NCBI GenBank assembly: GCA_023213395.1
Contig: CM041465.1
Coordinates: 40,431,741 to 40,495,740 of the forward strand
Direction: 5' to 3'
DNA: 64,000 nucleotides
From: Cycas panzhihuaensis
Taxonomy: Eukaryota; Cycadophyta
Each line of letters starts with the position of its first letter. The stretch's first letter is position 1. Positions 24,761-34,775 of this stretch are shown here, one piece after another. A program made the translations under genes and the position numbers. The notes under the pieces were generated by a model, which saw nothing but the letters and a program-made list of their open reading frames with translations, was not told the origin of the DNA and made no database searches.

Positions 24761-25083
24761 TGTTAGAAAATACAACTGAAACAAACAAGGTCGATAGGAT
24801 CTTTCACATCAGGTAGATAAGAAGCAGGAATAGATTACATGAGACACCATATTGTCGTGGGAAACCCTTATGGATGAAAACCAACAAATGAAAAATATTC
24901 ATATTATGACAAAATGATATATTACAAAGATAGACTTTAATCTATATTTATAGATCTAAAGTACCAAATATAATTACAATTACATCCATTTGGTCACCAC
25001 AATCGAGACTATTCCTCCACATAATTAGGCACAAAAATAGAAGGCCCACTTTACATTAGGTGGTATGGTCACATTTTTTAACA
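24761..25083 (-). repeat. B 5' LTR
   Basis: It starts TGTTAGAAAATAC directly right of the PBS and ends TTTTTTAACA before target duplication TCATA (25084-25088). Confidence 0.95.
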
Positions 25084-25088
25084 TCATA

Positions 25089-25600
25089 TCTAGAAGTCCA
25101 TCAACCATTTTTGAGTTTTTCAATAATTCTAGTCTATCAAAGGAGATATATTCATACTTTAAATGTCAAAGTTTATTATTATCAACATTTATAACAATAA
25201 AGGATTTTGAATCATTTTTTATAATGATAAGCTTAGAGAGAAATTTATAGAGATTATTACATTCTATACCCTTAGCAATTATAACACCTCCTTTTTTCAT
25301 GTCTAAAATATAACAAAACCTATTCTCATAAAAAGTAGTTCTTAGCTTTTTCTTTCCAAGATGCAAAATAAAGAGAAGTTCTTTCTTTATTCTAGAATTA
25401 AAAAAATACTACCAATCTTCTGGACTATTCCTTTTATCTCGACTACTATCATTCTAATCCCTTTGAATGTTGAGATGATATATATTCCCAAACTCTATTA
25501 ATTTATTAAGAGAGTAGGGTTTTAGGGATTTAAACCACACTCTATGACCTATCATATGACTAGATTCTCTTGAGTTAATATACCAAACATCTTCATCTTT
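25089..25600 (-). pseudogene. A protease and GAG_pre-integrase part
   Basis: The minus frame 25366-25166 reads LRTTF, CYILDMKKGGVIIAKGIECN and NLYKF. It is close to the same region of G (LRTIF, CHILDMKRGGKTVTKGVRCN, DLYK). Near 25565-25590 WYINSRESSHM replaces the protease motif WYIDSGASKHM, so the catalytic Asp is Asn and Gly is lost. B interrupts the domain at 25088. Confidence 0.85.
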
Positions 25601-26585
25601 GGGACTTATAGTGAGTATGACTATGAATGTAGTTTCTTCTTTGTCCCAATCAAAATTACTCTGCTCCTTACTATAGTTTTTAGTAAGTATTTTCCCTCTC
25701 TAAATATCAACTCTTCTTTAAGAGTATTAATATGGAAAGTGGCCTATTTGTCCATAATGATGGTAAACATCAAATTCTCTATAAGTACTTAAAAAGTGTC
25801 AAGACTTTCTATAATTGAAATAGGCTACAGTGTATCTTGGTAGAATTAAATGTCCTATGCCTTTTATTTTCTTACCATTTACCTATGGACTGGCTTCTGG
25901 TATCAAGGGTTCTTCTATGACCCCTTGAAGTTAACTACCCACATCCTTTCAAGCCAAAGTTAAGTTTGGATAGAAATGCCTCTTTGATTTCTATCTGCTC
26001 TTCATACCTTCTATTCCTTTATTCTTACTTAAGAAGAAGTCCTATTAAAGTCTTAAGGGACATACTAGTAGCCTAATTATTATTAGTTATTGAATTTACC
26101 ATGTTATAAAAGGATTTTAGGATCTTGTTTACAATCATTTTGACAAGCTCTTATTCAAGTAAATTGGTACTAATATTACTTAAATCATTCCTAACTAGAG
26201 TTACTTTATGAATGAATTTTGAGATGCTCTCATTTTCCTTCATATATAATTTAAATAATTCTTTTTTTAAGGTTACAATCTTGGCCTAACTTTTTTAGCT
26301 ATAAAGATTGGTAAATACTTTCTAAATTTTTTCATAGAAATTTAATATTTTAGCATATACTAAGAGAGGATCTGAGATGAATAATTTTAAAATTATTACT
26401 TTTAAATTATTTCTCTTATCCCAGTTAGGTTAAGTAACTATAATAGTTGGTCTTTTATCTACTTTTGTGGCTATGTTCCAGGCATTTTTGGCTCTTAACA
26501 GAGTTTTGATCTTAATTTTTCATAAAAAATAATTAGTTTTTTAGTCAATTTATCTTGGTCATTCAAGGAAAGAGTAGAATATACC
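25601..26585 (-). pseudogene. A gag with two zinc-knuckle remnants
   Basis: The minus strand starts at an ATG near 26585, then STLSLNDQDKLT, RAKNAWNIATKV-like residues, and the block LKKELFKLYMKENESISKFI, nearly that of G (LKEELYKLYMKENEDVEEFM). Two knuckle remnants, AYFNYRKSxHF and VYHHYGQIGHF, lie near 25735-25860 with most Cys changed to Tyr or Phe. Multiple stops. Confidence 0.82.
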
Positions 26586-27071
26586 ATTTTAAAAAATGAA
26601 TAATAGATATTAGATTACTCTTCAGGACTATAAATAGGCCAGTTGTATGGTTGTATGAAATTCTATATACTAGTATAGTTATACGGATGAGAATGAATAA
26701 GGAACCAAATGAAAGATCTTCATCTGAGGATTCTGAATATATAATTATTTTTCTAGGATGTAACTTATTTTTCTCAAAAAATGGCCTAAAAATAAGAAAG
26801 CATGCCTTCATTTTAAAGAGAAAATTCCTCAAAAATCTTAAAAAATCCAGTGAAATTCTTTAAAAGAGGATGCAAACTAATTGATTATATAGAGGGAAGA
26901 TATTTGGGTAGATCTCACCCAAAATAAATACACCTAAGAGAAATCTTCACTAAATACTCTAAATTTGTGAGTTTTAGAAAATGAGTAAAAATTCATTTAA
27001 AATTGTAAATATCTACAATCAATCCTTTAAAGAAAGATGATGTACTAATAAAGGCTCCCCTATTGGTAAAC
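26586..27071 (-). other. A leader, part next to gag
   Basis: Untranslated leader of A between gag and the D insertion; it continues at 53301-53507. Frames at 26563-26863 on both strands show no domain. The last bases TAAAC (27067-27071) are the left D target duplication. Confidence 0.55.
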
Positions 27072-27526
27072 TGCTACATTCCCGATTTCTCACCTACTTG
27101 GTCTAGTCATGGTCTATCTTCTAGTTGACTTTATATCAAGTTTAGTACCAGTGAATTATTTCTTTTCTAGTTGATTTCCTTTTGAAGATTAAATATCTCT
27201 ATATATAGGGGTTGGAATCCCTATTCTAAATCATCATACGGTTGTGTTCTTTAAACATAAACTCAACTTTTAGGGCTACAATCAACTCACCCATTTGGGC
27301 TATAATTTCTAGAGGTAATCTCACCTCAAAGAGAGTTAGCCCTCTCAAGCACGATATTAGGTGAATCGAGCATATTTTGAGCATTATTAGCTACCCCTAC
27401 AGATTGCATTCCTTATCCATTTTGATTGGTGTGTTTACTATTTTTGTTATGATTAGTAAATTTTTAGCAAGCTTTTTCTTAGATGTTTTGAGATTCCACA
27501 AATGATAGAGGAAAGTGTTCACTTCA
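27072..27526 (+). repeat. D 5' LTR
   Basis: It starts TGCTACATTCCCGA and ends GTTCACTTCA. It aligns over its whole length with 52836-53295, sharing TCCTTTTGAAGATTAAAT and TTGCATTCCTTATCCATTTT. TATATATAGGGG at about 27201 is the likely TATA box. Confidence 0.93.
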
Positions 27527-27652
27527 AGTGGTATCAGAGCTTCATTTCAAAATAGGAATCCAAAGATAATTTAAACAAATTCGACTAAATTCCCCTCCCC
27601 CCCTTCCCGCGGGACAGAACTAAGGTCAAGGAAAAGTCTTATCTCAAACAAA

Positions 27653-28107
27653 ATGGTGAACCACCAAACAACAATAATAGAAGCAGAAGGAAGCAGGATA
27701 GAAGAAGTATTATCCTACTTATTATCTGAACTTATCACTTCAATGAAAAGCATCTAAGTTTCATTTGAAACTTTAAATAAGAAGTTGGATCTACAAGAAG
27801 GAGAGTCAATAGCAGAGAAACATCAATACATGGAAGAATTCAATGAAGAATCCCTAGATCAAAGTAACTAGTGGAATGAATAATAAAAGAACTTAATAAG
27901 ATTTAAGGGATTTACTTATAAATGACAAAGGAGTTCCCAATTAAATTAAAGTCTTCGAGGAACTGAATTTACACTAGAAAATTTTAATCTACAAATATTA
28001 AGAAACATCTAGAGTTAGTTACTATAAATAAAAATATACTTCCAAGTATATGAATTATCAAATAAGAAAAAGATATCGACAACATCTTTACAATTGTATG
28101 GAAGGGT
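27653..28107 (+). pseudogene. D gag, N-terminal part
   Basis: After the PBS an ATG at 27653 opens MVNHQTTIIEAEGSRIEEVL and continues with ELITSMKSI and NKKLDLQEGESIAEKH, helical and charged like gypsy gag N-termini. Stops are frequent after residue 40. E interrupts it at 28112; the conserved gag core resumes after 36418. Confidence 0.65.
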
Positions 28108-28112
28108 ATTAG

Positions 28113-28329
28113 TGTTGGAAAATAAAACCTACAATAAGATATCCACAAATAGAACAAACACCTCCAGTATCAAACGATACCCTTAAAGTACCTCTATTGT
28201 ATTAACAAAACATCATTACAATATATTACAATAGATACATAATATTGTGTATTAATAATACAAGTCATGATGGAAAAGTAGGACCCACTTGTATATGGGA
28301 TAAATCAAATGTGCATTAATATTCCAACA
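28113..28329 (-). repeat. E 3' LTR
   Basis: Plus strand begins TGTTGGAAAATAAAACC and ends TATTCCAACA, followed by the PPT complement CTCCCCCTTAATG. Confidence 0.95.
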
Positions 28330-28396
28330 CTCCCCCTTAATGCGCATTTGGGTCATTTGTACTTACAACGCCTTGTCCTTGGAAATGTCTTGAAAA

Positions 28397-28552
28397 TGAT
28401 GTCTTCAACTTGATCCTTGTCTTCAATCTTGTAGTGATGTCTTTGCTATAGAATGATATCTTTATTTTAATTTTCATCTCTGATTTTGTACTGATACCTT
28501 TGTAAGATGATATCTATAGTTTGATTTCCATCTTCAATTCTGTAGTGATGAC
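28397..28552 (-). repeat. Three diverged tandem repeats of about 55-60 bp before the E PPT
   Basis: Units starting near 28397, 28460 and 28506 share ATGATATCTTT or ATGATGTCTTC, then TTTTCATC or TGTCTTCAATC, then TTGTAGTGATG or TTGTACTGATA. They lie between gag and the 3' LTR. Confidence 0.65.
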
Positions 28553-28673
28553 ATTGATGTAGCTGCTCTAACAAGTGCAAATCCTGATTCTTCATTGTGG
28601 TTAGTCTAGTTTGATTTTGATGAAGATCCTATAAGTAACCTTCTTCAAACACAACTTGATTTTCATCATTATC

Positions 28674-29497
28674 CTATATACGTTCTTGATCATCATGTAC
28701 AACAATGATTTCTTCAACCTTTGGAGTGGACTCTTGATCAACTTGCATACTTTTTAAACTTGAATCAATACTCAAAGAACAAATATCATTCAAACTTGAA
28801 TTAATACTTAAAGTAGGAATATCATCAATATAAGACTCGTCCTTTATAGGATCATCAGATTTAGTTTCTCTTGAAATTATGGTGTCATCTATATAAACCT
28901 TTATCAACTCATTGCTTTTAATGTCTTCATTAGTAGTTGTAGTCTCATCAATACGTTCAACCATTGTTTCTTTATATTCAGTAGAAATTTCATTAGTACT
29001 CATATATTCTTCATCTTAGCATGTCATTTCATCAGTATTGATGATATTTTCTTCATTCATTATACCTATACCATAACCATAACTGACCTTAATTTCCTTT
29101 TCAATAATTTATTATATCTCTTTAGGAGTTTGTTCAAATACTTCCTTTAGTAAATCTCAAGCTTCTTTAGTAGTACTTGCATGTAAAATCATAGGAATGA
29201 CAAAATGGTATTCGGAAGGAAGATCAGCCTTATTGAATGTAGCATGAATCATAATGAATGTATTTTTGTATTTCTTCTCAAGCATTTCCTTTTCTTCTTC
29301 ATCCTTAGGGATATCATATTAATTAGTAACAATATTTCACAAACTTCTAGCTATGAATAAACATCTCATTTTAATTGTCCAAAAGAAGTAGTTTTCACCA
29401 TTACACTTAAGTACTGGAAGAAACAAATCCCTTAGGTAGCATTTGTTTCAGGAATATACATGACCACATCATTATCTCCCATGATTGTAAATACCAT
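28674..29497 (-). pseudogene. E gag
   Basis: The minus strand starts at an ATG at 29497 (MVFTIMGDNDVVMYIPETNA). After a shift it reads GQLKMRC-like and FWTIKMRCLFIARSL, DEEEKEMLEKKYKNTFIMIH, ATFNKADLPSEYHF and DLLKEVFEQTPKEI. These match the DUF4219 plus UBN2 gag fold (F-W-x-x-K-M, A-W-D-x-L). The tail (28674-29003) is an open acidic frame of 109 codons with many Asp, Glu and Ser. No zinc knuckle was seen. At least four stops, mostly at Gln or Trp positions. Confidence 0.82.
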
Positions 29498-29758
29498 TTT
29501 CTAACACCGCATCCCTTTCTCAATCAACAAATTCACCCCTCAATCTCAATAAACTTTCTCATGTCTCATGTCCCTCATATTACTGATTTCATCATCACAT
29601 CATTGCCCTATGCATCTCACATATGCCAAATAGCCATATACAAAGAATATATGAAATACTTACTTCACTATAGAATCATTGCTTATACCACATACATCTC
29701 ATAGAAATCATGCATACCTCATGTCACCATTAAATCACCAAGATACATCACACTTCAC

Positions 29759-30118
29759 TGTTAGAAATCATGTTTAATGTATGTGGGTCCTAGGATAATA
29801 AGTGATAGTCCTAAGTCTTAGGGTCAAAAGGTCATTATAATACTATGTAAAAGGATATAAGTTTATTGGTCAAGTGTGTGGTATAATGCTATTGGTCAGG
29901 ACAAAGGTATTTGTCCCACATACACCACTTGGGATGTTTAGTCTCCCACCTCTTTGGTATATAAAGGTGGTTGAGGTAGTATGTAAACATCATCACATCA
30001 TCAAGGCTCACATTGAGTCTTTGGTGCTTTTGGTAATACATTCTGATTATATTGTGTTATTCTCTGTTTGTTGATATTGTTCTTATGGTTGAATGTTCTC
30101 CATGTTAAAATCTCAACA
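29759..30118 (+). repeat. F 5' LTR
   Basis: It starts TGTTAGAAATCATG and ends AATCTCAACA. Five hand-counted substitutions separate it from 34411-34770, with no gaps. It contains the complete promoter region. Confidence 0.97.
29958..29967 (+). promoter_or_regulatory. F LTR TATA box
   Basis: TATATAAAGG, a strong plant TATA box, lies about 160 bp before the LTR end. The same box is unchanged in the 3' LTR at 34610-34619. It would set the start of the element's RNA. Confidence 0.6.
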
Positions 30119-30133
30119 TGGTATCAGAGCGGG

Positions 30134-32366
30134 TTGCATGTTGAGGGTGTCACAGTGGTGGTCACCAAGTTTTGGTCAAAGGCAACTTTTTGATTTGGGA
30201 AGGTGAAGTCCCAAAGTCTTTAATGGTGCAAGGTGCGTACTGTGGTAATACAAGGCCAAATCTTGCCAGGTAACTCTGCTCTCATACACTTGCTGCGTGA
30301 AGAAAATTTATATGCTAGGGTTTGTCCTGGACAGTGGAAATGGAAGTATGTTGTTAAGGCCTTTTATAAGCAAAGAGGGTAGATTTGCAGCTACTCACAT
30401 TAGTATGTTTGCATAAGCTTAGAGAGACCTCTGTATTAGAATCTGCTTAGGGTCCACTGCATAACCCTAGTTGCTGCTAAGCACTAGGAGGAAAATACTA
30501 TAGCTGGAGATAGCTAGGTAAATCTGTAAGAAACCATCGTGCCCAGCCTTAAAAATTATCAAGTGATCTTACGATGTCACATCATTTGTGTTAACCTGCA
30601 TTCTTGTACTGTTGCTACTGCATGACACCAAAAAAATGCTTGAAATAGATAACTGGGCAGTGTGAATATCCTGAAGACTATCATGTTGAAGGGCATCTGC
30701 AATATTCCATATCATCATTGACAGTGATCTAGAAATTGGTCCTCTATTGATGACGAGGGATCCAACTGCTTAAGCTGTTTGCATGGGATTGGACGAGGGC
30801 GTGAAACGGACATTGACCTTGAAGTTGCTCAGAAATGTTAATATGTTGACCTTGTTGCGAGCGTTGTGGCGTCTGTAATGGAAGCAAGCAATCTTACGGT
30901 ATAGAATGAATCCCAGGTTTTATGGCAAATAAAAAATAAAAATTATCAAGCTGCGAACTGTCTTTTACGGTTTTGAAAATTTCAAGAATGGTAGCAGTTC
31001 AAGGGAATAGGTCAATCATTGCCATCAGATTTAAGAATTGCCCAGGACTTTCGTCACAGCGGACGTTGTCTGAAGGTTAGGTCGTGAAGGCTATACAGCA
31101 TTATAATAATAAATTCGTGCAAGATTTGGAGTGCAGCTTGAGATGGGAGAATCCCTGTCTATTATTCCAGATGGCTTATAATCAGTTTGTTGCTCTATGG
31201 AAGATCTTTAGCTAATGCAATGGTGTGATTATTTGAAACCTTGGTTAATGATTAATCTTGATTGTTGCAGTTGTTGTACATGCTTAAATTACTTTGACAG
31301 ATGTCTGGAGAGAGTTATAGCTGGTAACTTATTTTGGTTGACCTACCTACGAAGCAGAGCAATCAACTATGAAACTGTAGCATAGGATTTTATTTTCATT
31401 TGGAGGTGGTATTGTCGTATTTTGAGAGGGGCAATATTACGGTGGGAGTTGATTTTGCAATGCCTTTATATGAAGGCAATTATCATTTGCTAATTTCCTT
31501 CGAAATAGTTCATGTGATATTATTATGAATGTTATGCAATCAAGGATCTTACCCTGCTAGGTGCGCTCATTGGGTAGTTCCACAAAGATAAGATTGTGTA
31601 AGCTAAAGATGTTTGGATAATTTTGTTATGCTTATGTAGTAAGAATTGTGTGAGCAGTTGAACGATCTACTCATTGAGATGCTGCTTCAAGCAACAATAT
31701 CGAAATGTTGCACTTTGAAGATAACATAATTCGCTTTCACCACCATAGCAAGTCGTACTTTGATGTCAACTTAATGGCCTTTCAGCACGGTTACACACAA
31801 CACTTTGATGACAACATGACTAGCTTGCATTGTTAATCCCAGCAAAGCGTCCATCTATTTTTTGAGGCATGGGATGCTGCTGCTCCACATGTAAGGTGCA
31901 TTTACCTGTTATTGTGATCTCAGGGGAGGCCCACTTCTGAGTTTTCCTTTCTTTGAATTGTCTGGGATCTTGCTGGACTGCAGTCCCACAGACTGGGCAG
32001 AGGGACCACTGACAGCAAATATGCAAAAATCTGTGTAGGACTGAGCATGGAAGACACAGTAATTGGAGTAGTGCCAAAGACTACTCTGACTACAACCATT
32101 GAAAAACTCATGGTCCTGTCAAAGAGGAATGCTTGAGATCATTTCAATGACATGTGTTGAGGGTGGTTTCATTTTGCTAGAGATAAGGCATTAAATCTAA
32201 AAATATGCTTTCAACCTAATTTAAAGGTGCAGTGCTGTGCATAAGTAGGTGGAAGAGTATTCAACTCTTGTATTGGTTAAGTAATTTTAAAGGTGAAACT
32301 TGCAAAGAGCCAGAACAGTTTCTGAGTACATATTATCACGGATGTCTGTTATTCTTAAAGATGTAA
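30134..32366 (+). other. F interior, non-coding, mixed composition
   Basis: A 2.2-kb leader without long plus-strand frames. It is richer in G and C and in CG dinucleotides than the old elements around it, for example near 30780-30890. Minus frames at 31820-32111 overlap each other and show no domain. Parts may be captured host transcript, but I could identify only the fragment at 32367. Confidence 0.5.
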
Positions 32367-32526
32367 TGAGCAAATGACTTGTGACGACATAAAGAATGTG
32401 ATGCAGAAATATGGAACTGTCAAGTATGTTGGGAGAAGCATCTGGTTATGTCCATTTTGAATAGCCTGAAGGCCCTCAGAAAGCTCGCACAGTAGCTGTA
32501 CTAGCGGAAGAGGGTGGCTTGGTTAG
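32367..32526 (+). pseudogene. Captured fragment resembling the second RRM of a plant La protein
   Basis: One frame reads NEQMTCDDIKNVMQKYGTVK then YV; after a one-base shift and past one stop it continues EASGYVHFE and PEGPQKARTVAVLAEEGGLV. The pattern D-I-K-x-x-x-x-x-Y-G-x-V-K-Y-V ... S-G-Y-V-x-F-x-x-P-E-x-x-Q-K-A-R-x-x-A-V-L-A is an RNA-recognition motif, and the Q-K-A-R/A-V-L-A-E-E-G-G-L end is, as I recall the family, typical of plant La-type proteins, which bind the U-rich 3' ends of pol III transcripts. It is not a retrotransposon domain. Most likely a host exon taken up by F or its ancestor. Confidence 0.5.
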
Positions 32527-32640
32527 GAGCTGTTAAATCAATTCAATTTCTTTTAGTTTTTTTCTTTGCAATCAGCCTTTATATTTCCAAAGCTACAGAA
32601 TATCACGTCTCATAACTAATTAGCTGGAAGAGTAACAGCC

Positions 32641-32919
32641 TTAGCAGTCTTGGCAAGAAACTCCTTTTTGTAGGTATACACATGAAGAAGGAGAACATTG
32701 CACACCATGATTGGCTGGCTCAGGAGCAACATTCATACCTTGTGATAAGGTTACACAGTAGAACCTGAGTAAACAGACAACAAAGAGCAGAAAAGAAAGA
32801 CACCTCAAATCTGAAGATAGCAGCCACAAAAATTTGAAGAAATCTAGACTGTTGTAAGGATTGTTGTGCAAAGTAGCAAGCATTTTTCTAGCACTCAGGT
32901 TCCAATATTTCCTTGTCAA
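32641..32919 (-). other. Antisense 92-codon frame of unknown nature in F
   Basis: A minus-strand open frame inside F: an N-terminal stretch, a strongly hydrophobic centre (about residues 27-58, Leu, Phe, Cys-rich), and a C-terminus with four spaced Cys (QCSPSSCVYLQKGVSCQDC). No family recognised. Its length in this less AT-rich stretch may be chance. Confidence 0.2.
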
Positions 32920-32936
32920 TTTATTTGAAGTAAACT

Positions 32937-33272
32937 ATGGAGTTAAGTGACATTATCACCTTTGTGCCTGAGAGAAATGAATATTGGCTATTAGATCTTT
33001 TCTTTCCTCTGCCCAAATACACTGGAACTAATTTTTGTTTTTGGAAAACTAAGATGGAAAGTCTATTTGTAGTCAAGAAACTTTGGAAAATAGTCATGGG
33101 GACTGAAACAGCTCATGAAGAAGGGGAGGAAACCTTCAAAAGGAAGAACAGAATTGTTGTTGACGTGATACTTGCAGCCATTGATAAGGATGACCTCCAA
33201 TCTTCCTATCACTTCATTATCCAGGCTCTACAGAATATGGACTCGGCTGAGGATGCTTGGAAACTCTTGTAA
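32937..33272 (+). pseudogene. F gag N-terminal fragment
   Basis: A 111-codon frame with LPKYTGTNFCFWKTKMESLF then VVKKLWKIV, an acidic-lysine stretch, DVILAAIDKDDL and ALQNMDSAEDAWKLL. This is the DUF4219/UBN2 gag pattern (Y-x-G-x-N-F-x-x-W-K-x-x-M ... A-x-D-A-W-x-x-L). A TAA after KLL ends it; the rest of gag, including the zinc knuckle, is not recognisable downstream. Too short to assemble particles. Confidence 0.72.
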
Positions 33273-33574
33273 GTGAATGAAAAGGACACAAGAAATCTGA
33301 CGAGAGAACCAAAAGGGCAAAGAATTAAAGGAAGAAGTTGAAGAGGAAAGGAAAAAGGGAAAAGCAGCGTGACAAAGCCATAAGTCTCGTCAAAGAACCA
33401 GTTCTGGAGGTTGAGGATTTCAGGCATCAATCTTTGCCGATAATAGTTCGTGGAGACATGAGTTGCCTAACAAGAGGTATGGATAATGTTATCCTAGTTT
33501 GTGTTGACAGGATGGTAGGAAGAATTCAAATGGTGACAGGTCATATGGTGATTTGCATGTATTAGAAAATATCC

Positions 33575-34312
33575 TTGATCCTCCTCAACTCAGTTACATT
33601 CTCCATTCTCATATTTGAAAAGATCAAAATTATAGCAGCATATCCTAGAGCGGCACTAGAAAGTTGTTTTCAAAGGAACATAAGGAGGATACCATGTCAT
33701 CAAGATCTTGCTTATCGAGTTCATATCACCTTTTGGCTAGGTTACCTGACCATGAAAGTCAATCAGATTGAAATAATGTTCCAGGTGTGCATATCCATGG
33801 TCAGGAAGTATATGCATGTGAGTATCATGGAAATCCTCATTATACTTAGTTCATGGAACTCCTTGAGTGATACAAAGAAAGCACGGTATATCACACAACT
33901 TGCAGGAACTCGTCTCAATAAGCCCCTTGATTCAGGGAAGGATAATGATGTCTTAACAGTTGACAACTCATTGCTGCACTTGGATAATGATGATATTGCT
34001 AACATCTACTTTGGTCGCTCACATACTAAAGCAGGGAGAAGCAAAGAGGTGATAGAAGATATATTTGAAAGATACCTTGAAGATATCCTTGATGAATATA
34101 TGCAAGATCATTCTGAATTATCCATATTTCACTACTTGTTTTGCATGTCCAAGGATTCTCAATTATGTGTGAAGTTGAAAGAGGCAAAGTCTGAGGATCG
34201 TCAGTTCAAAGGACACTACAAGGTTGAAGATCAAGACCATGCCCAAGACATGGTATTCAAGACCTTTCCAAGATCAAGGCGGTGGAGGTTCAAAGAAGAC
34301 AAAGTGTATTAG
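33575..34312 (+). CDS. 245-codon open frame of unknown function in F
   Basis: The longest open frame in F, ending 98 bp before the PPT. From about residue 100 the protein is hydrophilic and acidic (for example KEVIEDIFERYLEDILDEYM) and could be helical; the end is basic (FPRSRRWRFKEDK). No copia pol motif, no zinc knuckle and no recognised family. It may be decayed pol-end sequence in a changed frame, a captured gene part, or chance. A start inside the first third is possible. Confidence 0.3.
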   Translation: MILLNSVTFSILIFEKIKIIAAYPRAALESCFQRNIRRIPCHQDLAYRVHITFWLGYLTMKVNQIEIMFQVCISMVRKYMHVSIMEILIILSSWNSLSDTKKARYITQLAGTRLNKPLDSGKDNDVLTVDNSLLHLDNDDIANIYFGRSHTKAGRSKEVIEDIFERYLEDILDEYMQDHSELSIFHYLFCMSKDSQLCVKLKEAKSEDRQFKGHYKVEDQDHAQDMVFKTFPRSRRWRFKEDKVY

Positions 34313-34410
34313 AGTCTGTTGATAGTCATGTTGTCTTTAGTGTCTATTCATGTCAAGTGTCAATGTATGTCAAATTGTTCTTAATTCAAACATTAAACAT
34401 TAAGGGGAGG

Positions 34411-34770
34411 TGTTAGAAATAATGTTTAATGTATGTGGGTCCTAGGATAATAAGTGATAGTCCTAAGTCTTAGGGTCAAAAGGTCATTATAATACTATGT
34501 AAAAGGATATAAGTTTATTGGTCAAATGTGTGGTATAATGCTATTGGTCAGGACAAATGTATTTGTCCCACATGCACCACTTGGGATGTTTAGTCTCCCA
34601 CCTCTTTGGTATATAAAGGTGGTTGAGGTAGTATGTAAACATCATCACATCATCAAGGTTCACATTGAGTCTTTGGTGCTTTTGGTAATACATTCTGATT
34701 ATATTGTGTTATTCTCTGTTTGTTGATATTGTTCTTATGGTTGAATGTTCTCCATGTTAAAATCTCAACA
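34411..34770 (+). repeat. F 3' LTR
   Basis: 360 bp, directly after PPT AAGGGGAGG, ending AATCTCAACA, then target duplication TTCAC. Confidence 0.97.
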
Positions 34771-34775
34771 TTCAC

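Larger units (their letters stand above)
14775..25083 (-). mobile_element. Element B: non-coding LARD-like LTR element carrying C
   Basis: Two 323-bp direct LTRs (14775-15097 and 24761-25083, about 42 differences) flanked by an exact 5-bp target duplication TCATA (14770-14774 and 25084-25088). A minus-strand PBS TGGTATCAGAGC lies at 24749-24760 and a weak PPT next to 15097, so the element reads on the minus strand. Without C it is about 4.1 kb and has no recognisable gag or pol. That is the structure of a large retrotransposon derivative, mobilised by enzymes from another copia element. Confidence 0.92.
29759..34770 (+). mobile_element. Element F: young non-autonomous LTR element inside E
   Basis: A 5.0-kb plus-strand element with two 360-bp LTRs (29759-30118, 34411-34770) that differ at only 5 positions by hand count, the youngest insertion here. 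Exact 5-bp target duplication TTCAC (29754-29758, 34771-34775). PBS TGGTATCAGAGCGGG at 30119-30133; PPT AAGGGGAGG at 34402-34410. The interior has a gag N-terminal fragment but no protease, integrase, RT or RNase H, and holds DNA of different composition, some of it likely host-derived. Confidence 0.97.

Noticed and set aside
29874-30074. 66-codon frame in the F 5' LTR and its copy at 34526-34726
   Set aside because: Identical frames in both LTRs spanning the TATA box; regulatory DNA, not a gene.
31820-32111. Two overlapping minus frames in F
   Set aside because: They overlap in different phases, no domain, no codon pattern to prefer one.
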